Part shown: positions 17,187 to 26,665 of the stretch, piece after piece | Layout of the letters: each line of letters begins with the position of its first letter | How positions within the stretch are numbered: the stretch's first letter is position 1 | DNA from: an uncultured Pseudomonadales bacterium | GTDB lineage: Bacteria; Pseudomonadota; Gammaproteobacteria; Pseudomonadales; Azotimanducaceae | Direction: 5' to 3' | DNA length: 50,169 nt | Assembly: GCA_938017975.1 (NCBI GenBank) | Contig: CALIKQ010000036.1 | Span: forward strand, 1-50,169 | Notes under the pieces: model-generated | Told to the model about the DNA's origin: nothing | Seen by the model: only the letters and a program-made list of their open reading frames with translations | Databases searched by the model: none | Translations under genes and position numbers: made by a program

Positions 17187-19082
17187 ATGAGCGTTGTGAT
17201 TAATCTACAAAATGTGTCCATTGCCTTTGGTGCAAAACCTGTACTCAGGGACGTTAACCTTACCATCGAGTCCGGAAGCCGATATTGTATTACAGGCTAT
17301 AACGGCAGTGGCAAAACCACGCTTTTGAATCTGATGACTGGGATACATCTACCAGATTCGGGACAGGTGACTCGAAGCACAAATTTAACTTTCTCGACCT
17401 TATCCCAGAGCGTTCATTTTGGTGATTCCCTGACCACATTTGATGCGGTTGCGGCGGGACTTGGACCGATCGGTGAGGTGCTTGGTGCGTACCGGCGGCT
17501 CAAAGACCAAGCTGGGGATGACGCAGAGCGGCGACGACAGGATTTTCGAGCTGAACTTGATGCTGCTGAAGCCTGGCACCTCGAAGCACAGGTCGATGCC
17601 ATATTAGATCGTCTAAGCCTCGATGGCGATCAGGCAATCTCTGCATTATCTGGAGGTTGGGGAAAGCGTGTTGCAATTGCGCGTAGTCTTGTCGCGAACC
17701 CTGAAGTTTGGGTGCTCGATGAACCCACAAATCACTTGGACATTCCCACAATCGAATGGCTTCAATCTGAATTGATGCGTTATCAAGGGACCTTAATCTT
17801 TGTATCTCATGATCGAGCTTTGATGGAAGCGTTGGCAACCTGTGTGGTTGATGTTGACCGAGGCGTCGTGAAGCTTTGGCCCTGTGGCTACAACGCATTT
17901 TTAGAACGTCGCGAGGCCGAACGAGAACGGTTGGCGGAAGCTGACGCGCGCTTTGATGCGAAATTGGCTGAGGAAGAGATCTGGATCAGGAAAGGTATTC
18001 AGGCACGTCGGACTCGAAACGAGGGACGTGTCCGGGCACTCAAACAGATGCGCTCTGAGCGAGCGGAAAGAGAATCCAGAAGTCATCTTTTGTTGGAAGT
18101 AGACGCCGGTCAACGGTCGGGAAAGATCGTTAGCGCATTTGAAAATGTCAGTTTTGAATTGGGTGGACAGTTTCTGATTAAAGATATGAACTGGGTCGTC
18201 CAGCGAGGCGACCGTATTGGCCTTGTTGGACCGAACGGAATTGGTAAATCAACCCTGATTAAACTGCTTCTGGGTGAGCATTCCGCATCATCGGGGTCCA
18301 TCAGTACAGGCACAAAAATCGAAGTGGCGTATTTTGATCAATCCCGTGCGGCGCTGGATCAAGAGATGACCGTCAATGAGGCTATTGGTGCAGGCCGAGA
18401 TTTTATTGAGATTAACGGCCAATCGATTCATGTCGTCTCCTATCTAAAGCGCTTCATGTTTGATTCCGCTCAAGCACGAGGCAAGATCAGGACGCTCTCT
18501 GGCGGCCAACAGAACCGGCTTTTAATGGCGCAGCTTTTCGCTCAACCCGCAAATTTATTGATTCTCGATGAGCCGACCAATGATTTGGATATAGAGACAT
18601 TAGAGCTCCTCGAAGCTTTGCTCCACGAGTATTCCGGGACGGTGCTTTTAGTAAGCCATGATCGCCGTTTTTTGGATGAGGTTGTCACTTCGCTGTTGGT
18701 ATTTAAGGGCGAGGGCGAGGTAGAGGAGCACGTCGGTGGGTTCTCCGAGTGGGTGGAACGAGGAGGCCGCCTCCAGCCTGCAAAAGTGCCGACAGAGGCT
18801 TCAAGTGATACCAGTGTCGGCGGGGTTGATTATGAAACACAAAAGAAGAAACGGGCAGAACGTCGGCGCTTGCAAAAATCCTATGATGAGATGCCGTCAC
18901 GTATCCAGTCGCTCGAGTCCGAGGAGGAGGCGCTCATGAAGATGATGAGTGCAACAGATTTCTTTGAGCGTCCTGAGGGCGAACAAAAAGCGGCCTACGA
19001 TGCAGCGGGTAAGCTGCGTGATGAGATCGCTGGCCTCTATGATCAGTGGGCAGATCTCGAGGCGCGCTTGGAATCAGCTTAG
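17187..19082 (+). CDS. uup: ABC-F family ATPase, Uup type
   Basis: Soluble tandem ATPase that acts on ribosomes or DNA rather than transport. Seen: two nucleotide-binding domains with Walker A GYNGSGKTT and GPNGIGKST, signatures LSGGWGKR and LSGGQQNR, Walker B VLDEPTNHLD and ILDEPTNDLD, a basic linker between them, and a C-terminal charged coiled coil (KKKRAERRRLQKSYDEM onwards) that marks Uup rather than EttA. I start at ATG 17187 (MSVVINLQNVS), 631 aa, with AGGA 8 bases upstream; ATG 17178 and 17154 are in frame. There are no transmembrane segments. Its last 9 bases overlap the convergent DoxX gene. Confidence 0.93.
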   Translation: MSVVINLQNVSIAFGAKPVLRDVNLTIESGSRYCITGYNGSGKTTLLNLMTGIHLPDSGQVTRSTNLTFSTLSQSVHFGDSLTTFDAVAAGLGPIGEVLGAYRRLKDQAGDDAERRRQDFRAELDAAEAWHLEAQVDAILDRLSLDGDQAISALSGGWGKRVAIARSLVANPEVWVLDEPTNHLDIPTIEWLQSELMRYQGTLIFVSHDRALMEALATCVVDVDRGVVKLWPCGYNAFLERREAERERLAEADARFDAKLAEEEIWIRKGIQARRTRNEGRVRALKQMRSERAERESRSHLLLEVDAGQRSGKIVSAFENVSFELGGQFLIKDMNWVVQRGDRIGLVGPNGIGKSTLIKLLLGEHSASSGSISTGTKIEVAYFDQSRAALDQEMTVNEAIGAGRDFIEINGQSIHVVSYLKRFMFDSAQARGKIRTLSGGQQNRLLMAQLFAQPANLLILDEPTNDLDIETLELLEALLHEYSGTVLLVSHDRRFLDEVVTSLLVFKGEGEVEEHVGGFSEWVERGGRLQPAKVPTEASSDTSVGGVDYETQKKKRAERRRLQKSYDEMPSRIQSLESEEEALMKMMSATDFFERPEGEQKAAYDAAGKLRDEIAGLYDQWADLEARLESA

Positions 19083-19478
19083 TCGCTTAAATGGACGCCA
19101 CTGTGGCAACGAAGCTGTACTGGCAAGAACCAGGAGACCCGCAAAGATGCCCAGGTTCTTAACGAAATTCTGCACTTCGTGAGGTTGCGATGTTTCGGGA
19201 TAGAGATTCCAGAAGTCATGCATACCAAAGTTAATCGCGAGTGTCAGCAGAGCGAGTATTACTGCGACGTCTCTGAGTTTGACCGCTAGCATGAGGGCTG
19301 CGCCGCCGCCCACCTGTAGAAGAATCGTTAAGGGCAACAACAAATCAATCAGCGGAATGCCGTGCTGGCTCATATAGGCAACGGTCCCTGGGTAGCCTGT
19401 GATTTTCATAATGCCCGGGAGCAAAAAGTAAAGGCCCAGAAGGCAACGGCCAAGGGTGAGCGCGGTGGATTCAATCAT
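19074..19478 (-). CDS. DoxX family membrane protein
   Basis: Small four-helix inner-membrane protein. Seen: GRCLLGLYFLLPGIMKI at the start (the DoxX first helix), a second segment LIDLLLPLTILLQVGGGAALML, a third DVAVILALLTLAINFG, and a last segment near 110-125. At 134 aa it is typical. The family is associated with thiosulfate or thiol redox systems in some organisms, but most members are uncharacterised. It follows the PhyH dioxygenase gene by 9 bases, with AAGGA inside that gene's tail, so the two are an operon. It converges on the uup gene with a 9-base overlap. Confidence 0.88.
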   Translation of the reverse strand: MIESTALTLGRCLLGLYFLLPGIMKITGYPGTVAYMSQHGIPLIDLLLPLTILLQVGGGAALMLAVKLRDVAVILALLTLAINFGMHDFWNLYPETSQPHEVQNFVKNLGIFAGLLVLASTASLPQWRPFKRLS

Positions 19479-19487
19479 GGAACGTCC

Positions 19488-20447
19488 TTAATTAGATTGC
19501 GCAAGTTCGCCGGATCGGTGGTCTGAATCAATATTCTGAGCCGCGATGCGCCATGGTGTTAGGTCCCACTCCGGCCATCTGGCCTGGGTCAGCGCCAAGG
19601 TCCGGGGTGTCCAGTAACTCGAGCCAGGTAATGGAATGCCCAAGCAGGCCAGCTGCTCTGGCTTTGCGTTGTTTAGCACGAGCGGCCAGGGTTTGAGCGC
19701 CCCAGCTTGCCAAACATGGAAGCCAATCATGTCATTGCCAGCGGCCTTGTATCCAACGGTCATTGTGTAACGTTTGCCATTCGGGCGTGAGAGGTTGGTA
19801 CCCCTGTGAAACGTATCAATGCTGTGAACAACCAGGGTGCCCGCGCCTGCAGCCGCTGATCGCTCAACGGCTTTGAGCTTGGGTTGGTCTGCTGCATCTG
19901 CAACCACCGCCCCAGGCGCTAACAGACGATCGCTATCAGGCTTGGTTACATAATGCAGTGCCCCGAGGTCATCGGAGACATCGCTGATATAAACGATAAA
20001 ATCAATCGAGCGCTGACTGGGTTGGTCGCTGGGTACTGTCAGAGTATGGTTGCCAAAATCGCAGTGATGTAACTGATCATAATCGGCTTCTCCGGTGAAC
20101 TTAGCCCAGGTATGGGACTGATAGAGGTGAACCTGCTCAACCCCTAGCAGATCCTGAGCGAGAGCAATCAGCGACGGATGCAGCGAAATCAGGTTCGTGT
20201 CGACACTCGCCTGATAGGGCAGGCTATCTATGTTTTGAAACTGCTTATGATGCATAGCTCCAAAAGCGCCTGGGGGCTTTTTGATAAGTTCTCGAGCTGC
20301 CTCGGATTCCGGTGCAAGATGGCTATAGATTTCTTCAAAATCAGAAAAAATGGGATTAATCTCATCGGGGCGAAAGAAGTCTTCGATGATCGTGAAGCCT
20401 TCTTCTCGCCACTGGGTGACGTGCTCGAGACTGTGGCGCTTATCCAT
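19488..20447 (-). CDS. Phytanoyl-CoA dioxygenase (PhyH) family protein
   Basis: Fe(II)/2-oxoglutarate-dependent oxygenase. Seen: the metal motif His128-x-Asp130 in LHHCDFGNHT, the distal His214 in DTFHRGTNLS, and Arg226 in KRYTMT for 2-oxoglutarate binding, all in the expected order within 319 aa. The iron triad is complete, so activity is likely. In bacteria the family hydroxylates diverse substrates, including natural products, alkyl chains and ectoine. It is divergent from the GPH transporter across 265 bases and co-transcribed with DoxX; the substrate could be what that transporter imports, but this is inference. Confidence 0.87.
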   Translation of the reverse strand: MDKRHSLEHVTQWREEGFTIIEDFFRPDEINPIFSDFEEIYSHLAPESEAARELIKKPPGAFGAMHHKQFQNIDSLPYQASVDTNLISLHPSLIALAQDLLGVEQVHLYQSHTWAKFTGEADYDQLHHCDFGNHTLTVPSDQPSQRSIDFIVYISDVSDDLGALHYVTKPDSDRLLAPGAVVADAADQPKLKAVERSAAAGAGTLVVHSIDTFHRGTNLSRPNGKRYTMTVGYKAAGNDMIGFHVWQAGALKPWPLVLNNAKPEQLACLGIPLPGSSYWTPRTLALTQARWPEWDLTPWRIAAQNIDSDHRSGELAQSN

Positions 20448-20712
20448 GGAGTTGCATCGCGGGTTTAGATATTTTGGGAGTTTAGCGTTGCTCGGCGGTC
20501 CGCGTCTAGAAATCTAAAGGCGCGCTAGAAGGGGCTGAATGCGCCGAGCCTGGGTGACGCTGAGATCGACTCGAGAAAGAGATTGAGTCTGGCGCGTCGA
20601 TATGGTTTATATACGTTTCAGTAGGCATCGGGCTTTTATTCCCACTGCCTTAAAATTTGCGCTGGCCTAAAAATCGGTGTGAACCCAGCGTTGCTACTGC
20701 TTAAGGGCCGTT

Positions 20713-22149
20713 ATGTCATCATCTACTCTCGAGAAAAATCCGACGTTTTGGTTTTACGGCTCGGCGTCAATCGCCTATGGCATTAAAAACAATGCTTTTA
20801 GTTATCTGCTGTTAATTTATGCCAACCAGGTTCTAGGCTTGCCGGGCTATCTGGCGTCCCTGGCTTTGGCTCTGGCAATGATTTGGGATGCCGTATCGGA
20901 TCTACTCTTGGGACATTGGTCCGATAAAACCAGTAGCCGTCTGGGACGACGTCACCCGTTCATGTATGCCTCGGTCTTTTTGTTACCAGCAACCTTTTAC
21001 GCGTTGTTTAATCCAGTGATCGAACTTACGGAAACAACCACATTTTTCTATGTGCTTGCGATGGCATTGCTCATCAGAACGGGTACAACCCTCTTTGAGG
21101 TGCCTTCAACCGCGCTGCTACCCGATCTTGAAACAGAATACGATCGACGTAACAAGTGGTTGGCGCTCAGACATTTTTTTGGTTGGACGGGCGGCAATGG
21201 TATCCACATGATTAACATGTGGTTTTGGGTTGGCGCTTACGGCTTTTCGGAACAGGCCGGGTACAGCATTTATGGCGCTGCAGGTGCCTTGATTATCGCC
21301 ATTGCAATCATGGCGTCCGCACTCGGCACCCAAAAAGTGGCTGCTGCACTGCCAAAACCTCAAGAGCCGTTTCGAATTCGGGAAATCAATCGAGAAATTC
21401 AACAGATCTTTCAGTCGGTTAAGAATCGAAATTTTGCAGCACTGTTTTTCTATGGCCTCACCGTCGGCATAGCAGGTGGTCTTGGAACCGCCCTTTATCT
21501 GTATAACACAACGTACTTCTTTGGCTTCTCCGGCAAACAGATCAGTGTGACGGCGATTGGTGTACTGATATCACCCGTCATTGCTTATTGGGCCGCGCCA
21601 TTTTTAGGCAAAATGTTTGGTAAAAAACGTGCGGCGATCTACGCAATTTTAGTCAATATTGCGCTCTATCCTATGCCCTACATACTCTTGCTCACGGGTT
21701 GGTGGCCAGGTCTGGGGAGCTGGGTATCGCTCTATATTTATAGTGGTTTTATTGTTGTTGAGGTGGTTTGCGGCATTATCGGGGGCGTTCTGCTGGACTC
21801 GATGATGGCCGATGTCGTTGAAGACAGTGAATTAAAAACTGCTCGACGGTCTGAGGGTCTGTTTTATGCCGCCCGTGGGTTTGCGGCAAAAGCGATTTCT
21901 GCTGGAGGTATTATTGGAGCCGGCTCTATTGTTTCTCTTGTTGGCTTGGATGGGGTGACGTCGATCGCCGACGTTACCGATGAGATTCGTATGAATCTTG
22001 CGCTGTTATTTTTGCCGCTTTATTGCGGCCTGTTTCTCATTGGATTATGGATTGTTTCCAGCTATAGAATTACGCGCGAGGATCATACCGCCCATCTAGA
22101 AAGTCTGGCGGCCAGAAAACAAAAAGAAACCGAAACAAAGCTGAGCTAG
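20713..22149 (+). CDS. MFS transporter of the glycoside-pentoside-hexuronide (GPH) cation symporter family
   Basis: Inner-membrane symporter with about 12 helices. Seen: the family signature D-x-x-x-GHWSDKTSSRLGRRHPF at residues 60-80, whose early Asp residues bind the cation in MelB-like proteins, and a matching mid-protein DSMMADVVEDSELKTARRSEG loop. At 478 aa it is a normal length. AAGGG precedes ATG 20713. Members in marine bacteria often carry non-sugar organics as well as glycosides. The next two genes encode hydrolases on the same strand, so import followed by hydrolysis is a natural reading. Confidence 0.88.
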   Translation: MSSSTLEKNPTFWFYGSASIAYGIKNNAFSYLLLIYANQVLGLPGYLASLALALAMIWDAVSDLLLGHWSDKTSSRLGRRHPFMYASVFLLPATFYALFNPVIELTETTTFFYVLAMALLIRTGTTLFEVPSTALLPDLETEYDRRNKWLALRHFFGWTGGNGIHMINMWFWVGAYGFSEQAGYSIYGAAGALIIAIAIMASALGTQKVAAALPKPQEPFRIREINREIQQIFQSVKNRNFAALFFYGLTVGIAGGLGTALYLYNTTYFFGFSGKQISVTAIGVLISPVIAYWAAPFLGKMFGKKRAAIYAILVNIALYPMPYILLLTGWWPGLGSWVSLYIYSGFIVVEVVCGIIGGVLLDSMMADVVEDSELKTARRSEGLFYAARGFAAKAISAGGIIGAGSIVSLVGLDGVTSIADVTDEIRMNLALLFLPLYCGLFLIGLWIVSSYRITREDHTAHLESLAARKQKETETKLS

Positions 22150-22182
22150 GGTGAAAAAGCTGAGCCTAGGGAGGAGCCCGGG

Positions 22183-23376
22183 ATGACAATTTCCTTGATA
22201 GATTCAGCAATGCAGCGATATATCGATGACGATATTTTATCCTGCGTGAGTTCGATGGTGCTCAAGGGTACCGAAATCGTGCATCAGAGTTATCTAGGGT
22301 TCAGTGACCTTGAAACTAAATCACCCGTCCAGCCGGATAGCATTTTTAGGATCGCCTCGAATACGAAGATCGTGACATCGGTGGCGCTCATGATGCTTTA
22401 CGAGCAGGGCCGATTTGGACTTGATGATCCCGTGGCGAAATTTCTGCCAGAATTTTCCGACATGATGGTGCTCAATAAGGGTGCGCAAAGCGGCCAGGAT
22501 TGCTTGCCAGCGAAAAACCCTATCCTGATTCGACATTTGCTCAGCCACAGCGCCGGGCTGTCCTACGGCTTTATCGAGCCGGAGTCGGTGATCGATCAGT
22601 GCTACAACGCGGCATCTCTCGGCGGACTGTCGGCTCAGGATTCAAATTTGGAAAGTTTTGTGCGGTCGGTCGCCGAGTTGCCCTTGGCGTTTGAGCCAGG
22701 GAGTGGTTGGCGTTATAGCGTTGCTACCGATGTGTGCGCCCGGCTCATTGAGGTGCTCAGCGATTTGCCAGCAGATGTCTTCATGAAAAAGATGCTGCTT
22801 GATCCGCTGGGCATGAAAGACACTGATTTTTTCGTTCCCGAAGCGAAACGTGATCGATTGCTTTCGCTGTATGCGCCACGCGACTTTTTTGATCCTATGG
22901 CCAGTGGTCTTAACAAGTATGAAGGCACCTCGGCCGATGAAGCTTTGAATCATCCGCCAACGTTCATCAGTGGCGGAGGCGGGCTTTATTCAACGCTGCC
23001 TGACTATGCCGAATTCATTCGAATGATTGTCAATGGTGGACATTGGCAGGGGCATCAATATTTACAGCCAGAAACCATCAAATTAATGCGAACGAATCAG
23101 TTGGCAGACGGTATTGGGGTTAACTTTCCTTTTTGGGAAATGCCTGGAACGGTTTTTGGACTGGGCTTTGCAATCAAAGCCGAGCCCGCTGAGGGTGAGT
23201 CGGCTTTGGCCCTGGGCGAATATCATTGGGGCGGCTTAATGGGAACACATTCTTGGATGGCACCTGCTGCTGAATTGACAGGGCTATGCTTCACGCAACG
23301 GATGCCTGGATTTTGGCACCCTTTCAGTCATGAGTTTCAACAGATTGTTTATGCCGAAGCGGAAAAAGGTTTCTAG
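22183..23376 (+). CDS. Serine hydrolase, class C beta-lactamase family (EstB-like)
   Basis: SxxK esterase or amidase. Seen: Ser59-Asn-Thr-Lys62 in FRIASNTK, HLLSHSAGL (a motif of the EstB/LACTB type), the YSV tyrosine in WRYSVATDV, and WGGLMGTHSW near the end in place of KTG. At 397 aa it is complete and has no signal peptide, so it is probably cytoplasmic. GGGAGGAG before ATG 22183 is a strong ribosome site, and the gap to the transporter is only 33 bases, so they share an operon. EstB-like enzymes hydrolyse esters of bulky alcohols; no sugar enzyme is present. Confidence 0.9.
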   Translation: MTISLIDSAMQRYIDDDILSCVSSMVLKGTEIVHQSYLGFSDLETKSPVQPDSIFRIASNTKIVTSVALMMLYEQGRFGLDDPVAKFLPEFSDMMVLNKGAQSGQDCLPAKNPILIRHLLSHSAGLSYGFIEPESVIDQCYNAASLGGLSAQDSNLESFVRSVAELPLAFEPGSGWRYSVATDVCARLIEVLSDLPADVFMKKMLLDPLGMKDTDFFVPEAKRDRLLSLYAPRDFFDPMASGLNKYEGTSADEALNHPPTFISGGGGLYSTLPDYAEFIRMIVNGGHWQGHQYLQPETIKLMRTNQLADGIGVNFPFWEMPGTVFGLGFAIKAEPAEGESALALGEYHWGGLMGTHSWMAPAAELTGLCFTQRMPGFWHPFSHEFQQIVYAEAEKGF

Positions 23377-23477
23377 ACTGGGTGGGGCAGTGTCTGCGGT
23401 AGCTGATCTCCGGATCGTCTTAGCTGGTTCTTTTTGAAGATGGATATCTCAGAGGCGCGCAAGAAGAGGTGGGGAAT

Positions 23478-25037
23478 ATGGCCGATAGGCCTTTGGTTGA
23501 ATCGGAGCTTGGATCGTTTGAAGGTTTCTGGGCTAATGATCAAAAAACGGTTCGGGCTTTTAAGGGTATACCCTATGCTGAGCCGCCTGTAGGTCACCTG
23601 CGGTTTCGCCCGCCCGTCCCGAAGGCACCAATCAATGTGCCGCTGCAAGCCCGAAACGAGGGTTCGCCCTGTTGGCAATCCCAAGGCAATGATGCGTTTG
23701 TTTGGGCGCTTGGGACCTTTCCGAGAAGCGAAGATTGTTTGTATCTCAATATTTGGACTCCGGCATCCGCGGATCGTGAAAACCTCAAGCCGGTGATGGT
23801 GTGGTTTCACGGCGGTGCCCATACACGGAGTTGGGCTCACCACCCGCTTTTTGACGGTACGAGTTTTGCCGAGCAAGAAGTGATTTTGGTTTCGGTTAAT
23901 TATCGCTTGGGTCCATGGGGTTTTTTGGCTTTGCCAATGTTGTCTGAGGAATCCGAGCAAGGGGCCTCAGGAAATTACGGTTTGCTCGATAAAATAGAGG
24001 CGCTCCGCTGGGTGCAACGATCCATCGCTGCGTTTGGTGGTGATGCTGACAATGTTACGATTTTTGGTCAGTCCGCTGGGTCTCAAAGCGTTTGTGCGTT
24101 GATGGCATCACCTCTGACAGATGGCTTGTTTCATAAAGCCATTGGTCAGTCGGCCAGTTGCTTGAACGGTTTTGAGGTAGACCCCCAGGGCTATGAAACA
24201 GGATCAGCGCTTTTGTCGGAGCTGGACAATCCCAGTGATGTTGCTGCACTGAGAGAAGTGCCGAATCAGACGTTGCTCGACGCAGCTTTAAAAAGTAACT
24301 GGGGGGCAAGAAGTCGAATTACCATCGATGGTTGGGTTTTGCCCGATACCCCACTAGTTCTGTTTCAGGAGCAGGCTAGGGTGTCTATACCACTGCTTGT
24401 AGGATCCTTGGCCAATGAGGGGCATCTGCTTATTCCGCTGACCGTTGAAACCGATCAGCCGCGGTTTCGGCAATTCCTAGCACGTACCTTCAGTCGGGAT
24501 CCGACTGCTATCGAGGAAATTGAAATCGCTTATCAAGCAGAGATTGCCGAAGGTTATGGAAAGGCACGTCACGCCATTGAAACAGACCTATTTATGGCGC
24601 TTGGTATGCGGCACTGGGCAGCGCTGAACGCACGGTCTGGTGCACCGAGTTACGTCTATTTTATGTCTCATGTACCTCCAGCCTGTCAGATTTATCGACC
24701 TGATTCGCCAGAACTTTTTTTAGAAGACGGAGCACGGAGTGCCGGCGCCTACCATTCTGGTGATCTTGCTTTTGTTTTTAATACGCTGAATCGCGCGGGT
24801 TGTGGCTGGTCAGAGGAGGATCGCGCGCTTGCGATTAAGATTCATCAGTATTGGGCAAACTTCGCTAAAACCGGTCGGCCTTCCCGCGAGGGCATCGACG
24901 ACTGGCCGGCTTGGTCAGATACCGGTGAACTGATGATTTTTGATGTCCCTACAAAATTGGCTAGGGATGTGCGCCATCAAAAATTGCTGAGTTTGGCCCG
25001 AGGCCTTGGGTTAGACCAATCAATCATAGATCGATAA
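23478..25037 (+). CDS. Type-B carboxylesterase / para-nitrobenzyl esterase family
   Basis: Alpha/beta-hydrolase with the cholinesterase-like layout. Counting from ATG 23478 (519 aa): KGIPYAEPPVG near 30, the oxyanion-hole HGGAHTRSW near 112, SEDCLYLNIW near 85, the nucleophile Ser199 in FGQSAGSQS, and the catalytic His in AYHSGDLAFVF. All three parts of the triad seem present, the acid probably Glu in LANEGHLL. I prefer ATG 23478 to GTG 23469, since the AAGAAGAGG ribosome site overlaps the GTG. No signal peptide. It converges with the aminotransferase gene 3 bases away and completes the transporter-esterase set. Confidence 0.92.
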   Translation: MADRPLVESELGSFEGFWANDQKTVRAFKGIPYAEPPVGHLRFRPPVPKAPINVPLQARNEGSPCWQSQGNDAFVWALGTFPRSEDCLYLNIWTPASADRENLKPVMVWFHGGAHTRSWAHHPLFDGTSFAEQEVILVSVNYRLGPWGFLALPMLSEESEQGASGNYGLLDKIEALRWVQRSIAAFGGDADNVTIFGQSAGSQSVCALMASPLTDGLFHKAIGQSASCLNGFEVDPQGYETGSALLSELDNPSDVAALREVPNQTLLDAALKSNWGARSRITIDGWVLPDTPLVLFQEQARVSIPLLVGSLANEGHLLIPLTVETDQPRFRQFLARTFSRDPTAIEEIEIAYQAEIAEGYGKARHAIETDLFMALGMRHWAALNARSGAPSYVYFMSHVPPACQIYRPDSPELFLEDGARSAGAYHSGDLAFVFNTLNRAGCGWSEEDRALAIKIHQYWANFAKTGRPSREGIDDWPAWSDTGELMIFDVPTKLARDVRHQKLLSLARGLGLDQSIIDR

Positions 25038-25039
25038 GT

Positions 25040-26398
25040 CTAAAAGGCCGCTGCAGTTGCATCGAGGGCTGCTTGCAGGCCCGAGACTAGTTGGTCGATT
25101 TCAGGCTTCGTGATAATCAGCGGTGGGGATAAAATAAGGCCGTCCCCGACCTGCCTGACCATCAGGCCATTTTGAATGGCATTGTTGCGACAGAAAACAG
25201 CGGCGGCGGAATCAGGCGCTAGGCGATCGTTGTGGCCTTTTTCGCGAACCAATTCTATGGCCCCTAACATGCCCTGACAGCGTATTTCACCCACGATTTC
25301 ATGATCCGCAAGGCGTGCGAGGGCTTTAGCCCAGTAGGGTGCGATGCTTGTTGAAACAGTGTCTAAAAGATCCGTTTCTTGATAGATCTCGAGTGTCGCA
25401 AGGCCTGCCGCGCATGCGACCGGATGTCCTGAATAGGTAAAGCCGTGGGCGAATTCGCCCCCATCCCGGGTGACGACATCGGCAATTTTGTTGTTGATAG
25501 CGACCCCGCCCAGGGGTTGATAGCCGTTGGTTACAGCCTTAGCAAAAGTGATCAGATCAGGTTCGAAACCAAAGGTTTGACATCCCCACCACTGACCCGT
25601 TCGACCGAAGCCGCAAATGACCTCATCACTGATGATCAAAACGTCTCTTGATCGACAAATTTCCTCAACAAGTGGCCAGTAGTTGGGTGGCGGTATAATG
25701 ACGCCACCGGCGCCCTGAATAGGTTCGGCAATGAAGGCAGCTACATTTTCTGCACCCAGGGCATCGATCTTGTCTGCCAGCGATTGTGCGGCCAATTGTC
25801 CAACGGTCTCGGGGGTGTGCTCCCCGAGATGCTCGAAACTGTAGGGTTGGTCGACATGATGTACATACGGTAGACCTGTCATCTGCTGATGCATGCCCTT
25901 CATGCCACCGAGACTGGCGCCGGCGATGGTGCTGCCATGATAGCCATTGGTCCGGGCAATAATGTTTTTCTTGTTCGGTTGATTGATGAGGTCAAAATAA
26001 CGATGAACCATCCGAATGTTTGTATCGTTAGCCTCGGATCCAGAATTGGTAAAAAATACATGATCAAATCCATCTGGCAGTGCCTCGACTAATCGGTCTG
26101 CCAGCAACAAGGTGGTGTCAGTCGTGCAATTGAAAAAGCTGTTGTAGAACGGCAGGCGATCAAGTTGACCGGTAATGGCGGTTTTGATGCTGTTTTGACT
26201 GTAACCTAGATTCGTACACCACAAGCCAGACATGCCATCGAGTAGACGATTGCCTTGGTGATCGATGATAAAGATACCCTCGCCAGCAACGTAGGTTCGG
26301 CCTCCTTTTTGTTTATATTCAGCAAAATCAGTAAAAGGATGTAAAAATCGGCCTGATTCAAGCGTGTTTTGGCTTATTGCAGATGGTTGACTGGCCAT
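25040..26398 (-). CDS. Class III pyridoxal-phosphate aminotransferase, putrescine/omega-amino acid:pyruvate type (SpuC-like)
   Basis: PLP enzyme moving an amino group from a terminal amine, such as putrescine, to pyruvate. Seen: MSGLWCTNLGYS near 60, the phosphate-binding SGSEANDT near 120, YHGSTIAGASLGGM near 153, AEPIQGAGGVI near 225, Asp258 in ISDEVICGFGRTG, the PLP lysine Lys287 in ITFAKAVTNGY, and HGFTYSGHPVA. At 452 aa it matches SpuC-type enzymes in length and motifs. ATG 26398 is preferred over TTG 26401, with GGGAG 6 bases upstream. It is divergent from the amidohydrolase that opens the polyamine operon, which supports the polyamine role. Confidence 0.9.
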   Translation of the reverse strand: MASQPSAISQNTLESGRFLHPFTDFAEYKQKGGRTYVAGEGIFIIDHQGNRLLDGMSGLWCTNLGYSQNSIKTAITGQLDRLPFYNSFFNCTTDTTLLLADRLVEALPDGFDHVFFTNSGSEANDTNIRMVHRYFDLINQPNKKNIIARTNGYHGSTIAGASLGGMKGMHQQMTGLPYVHHVDQPYSFEHLGEHTPETVGQLAAQSLADKIDALGAENVAAFIAEPIQGAGGVIIPPPNYWPLVEEICRSRDVLIISDEVICGFGRTGQWWGCQTFGFEPDLITFAKAVTNGYQPLGGVAINNKIADVVTRDGGEFAHGFTYSGHPVACAAGLATLEIYQETDLLDTVSTSIAPYWAKALARLADHEIVGEIRCQGMLGAIELVREKGHNDRLAPDSAAAVFCRNNAIQNGLMVRQVGDGLILSPPLIITKPEIDQLVSGLQAALDATAAAF

Positions 26399-26529
26399 CA
26401 ATGGCTCCCGGATTGATAGAGGTTTAAATCAAAGACACGCGAAGTTTAACCGCAAAGTGCCATTGATTTCGTTTAATTTTCCGTACCTTAGCGCTCCCAG
26501 CGAAAGGCGGTCAAGGAGAGTTTTGAGGG

Positions 26530-26557
26530 TTGACAGATGCTTAAGCCCCGTCATAAT
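26530..26557 (+). promoter_or_regulatory. Sigma70-type promoter upstream of the amidohydrolase/polyamine operon
   Basis: TTGACA at 26530-26535 is a perfect -35 box; 16 bases later CATAAT at 26552-26557 matches 5 of 6 bases of a -10 box. Transcription would start near 26564, about 100 bases before the first gene. This is the best-matching plus-strand promoter I saw in the window. Confidence 0.6.
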
Positions 26558-26665
26558 TCTTGGGTCCAGAGGAATTCTTCATGAAAGTGCGATGCCCGGT
26601 GTTTACTAGGCGCCAATTAGTCACCTTCGAGTCAGGGGGGGAGCGCTAAGCCCGCTCTGTTTCCC

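Noticed and set aside
23373-23960. Minus-strand frame of 195 codons over the esterase start
   Set aside because: Antisense shadow of the esterase, no domain.
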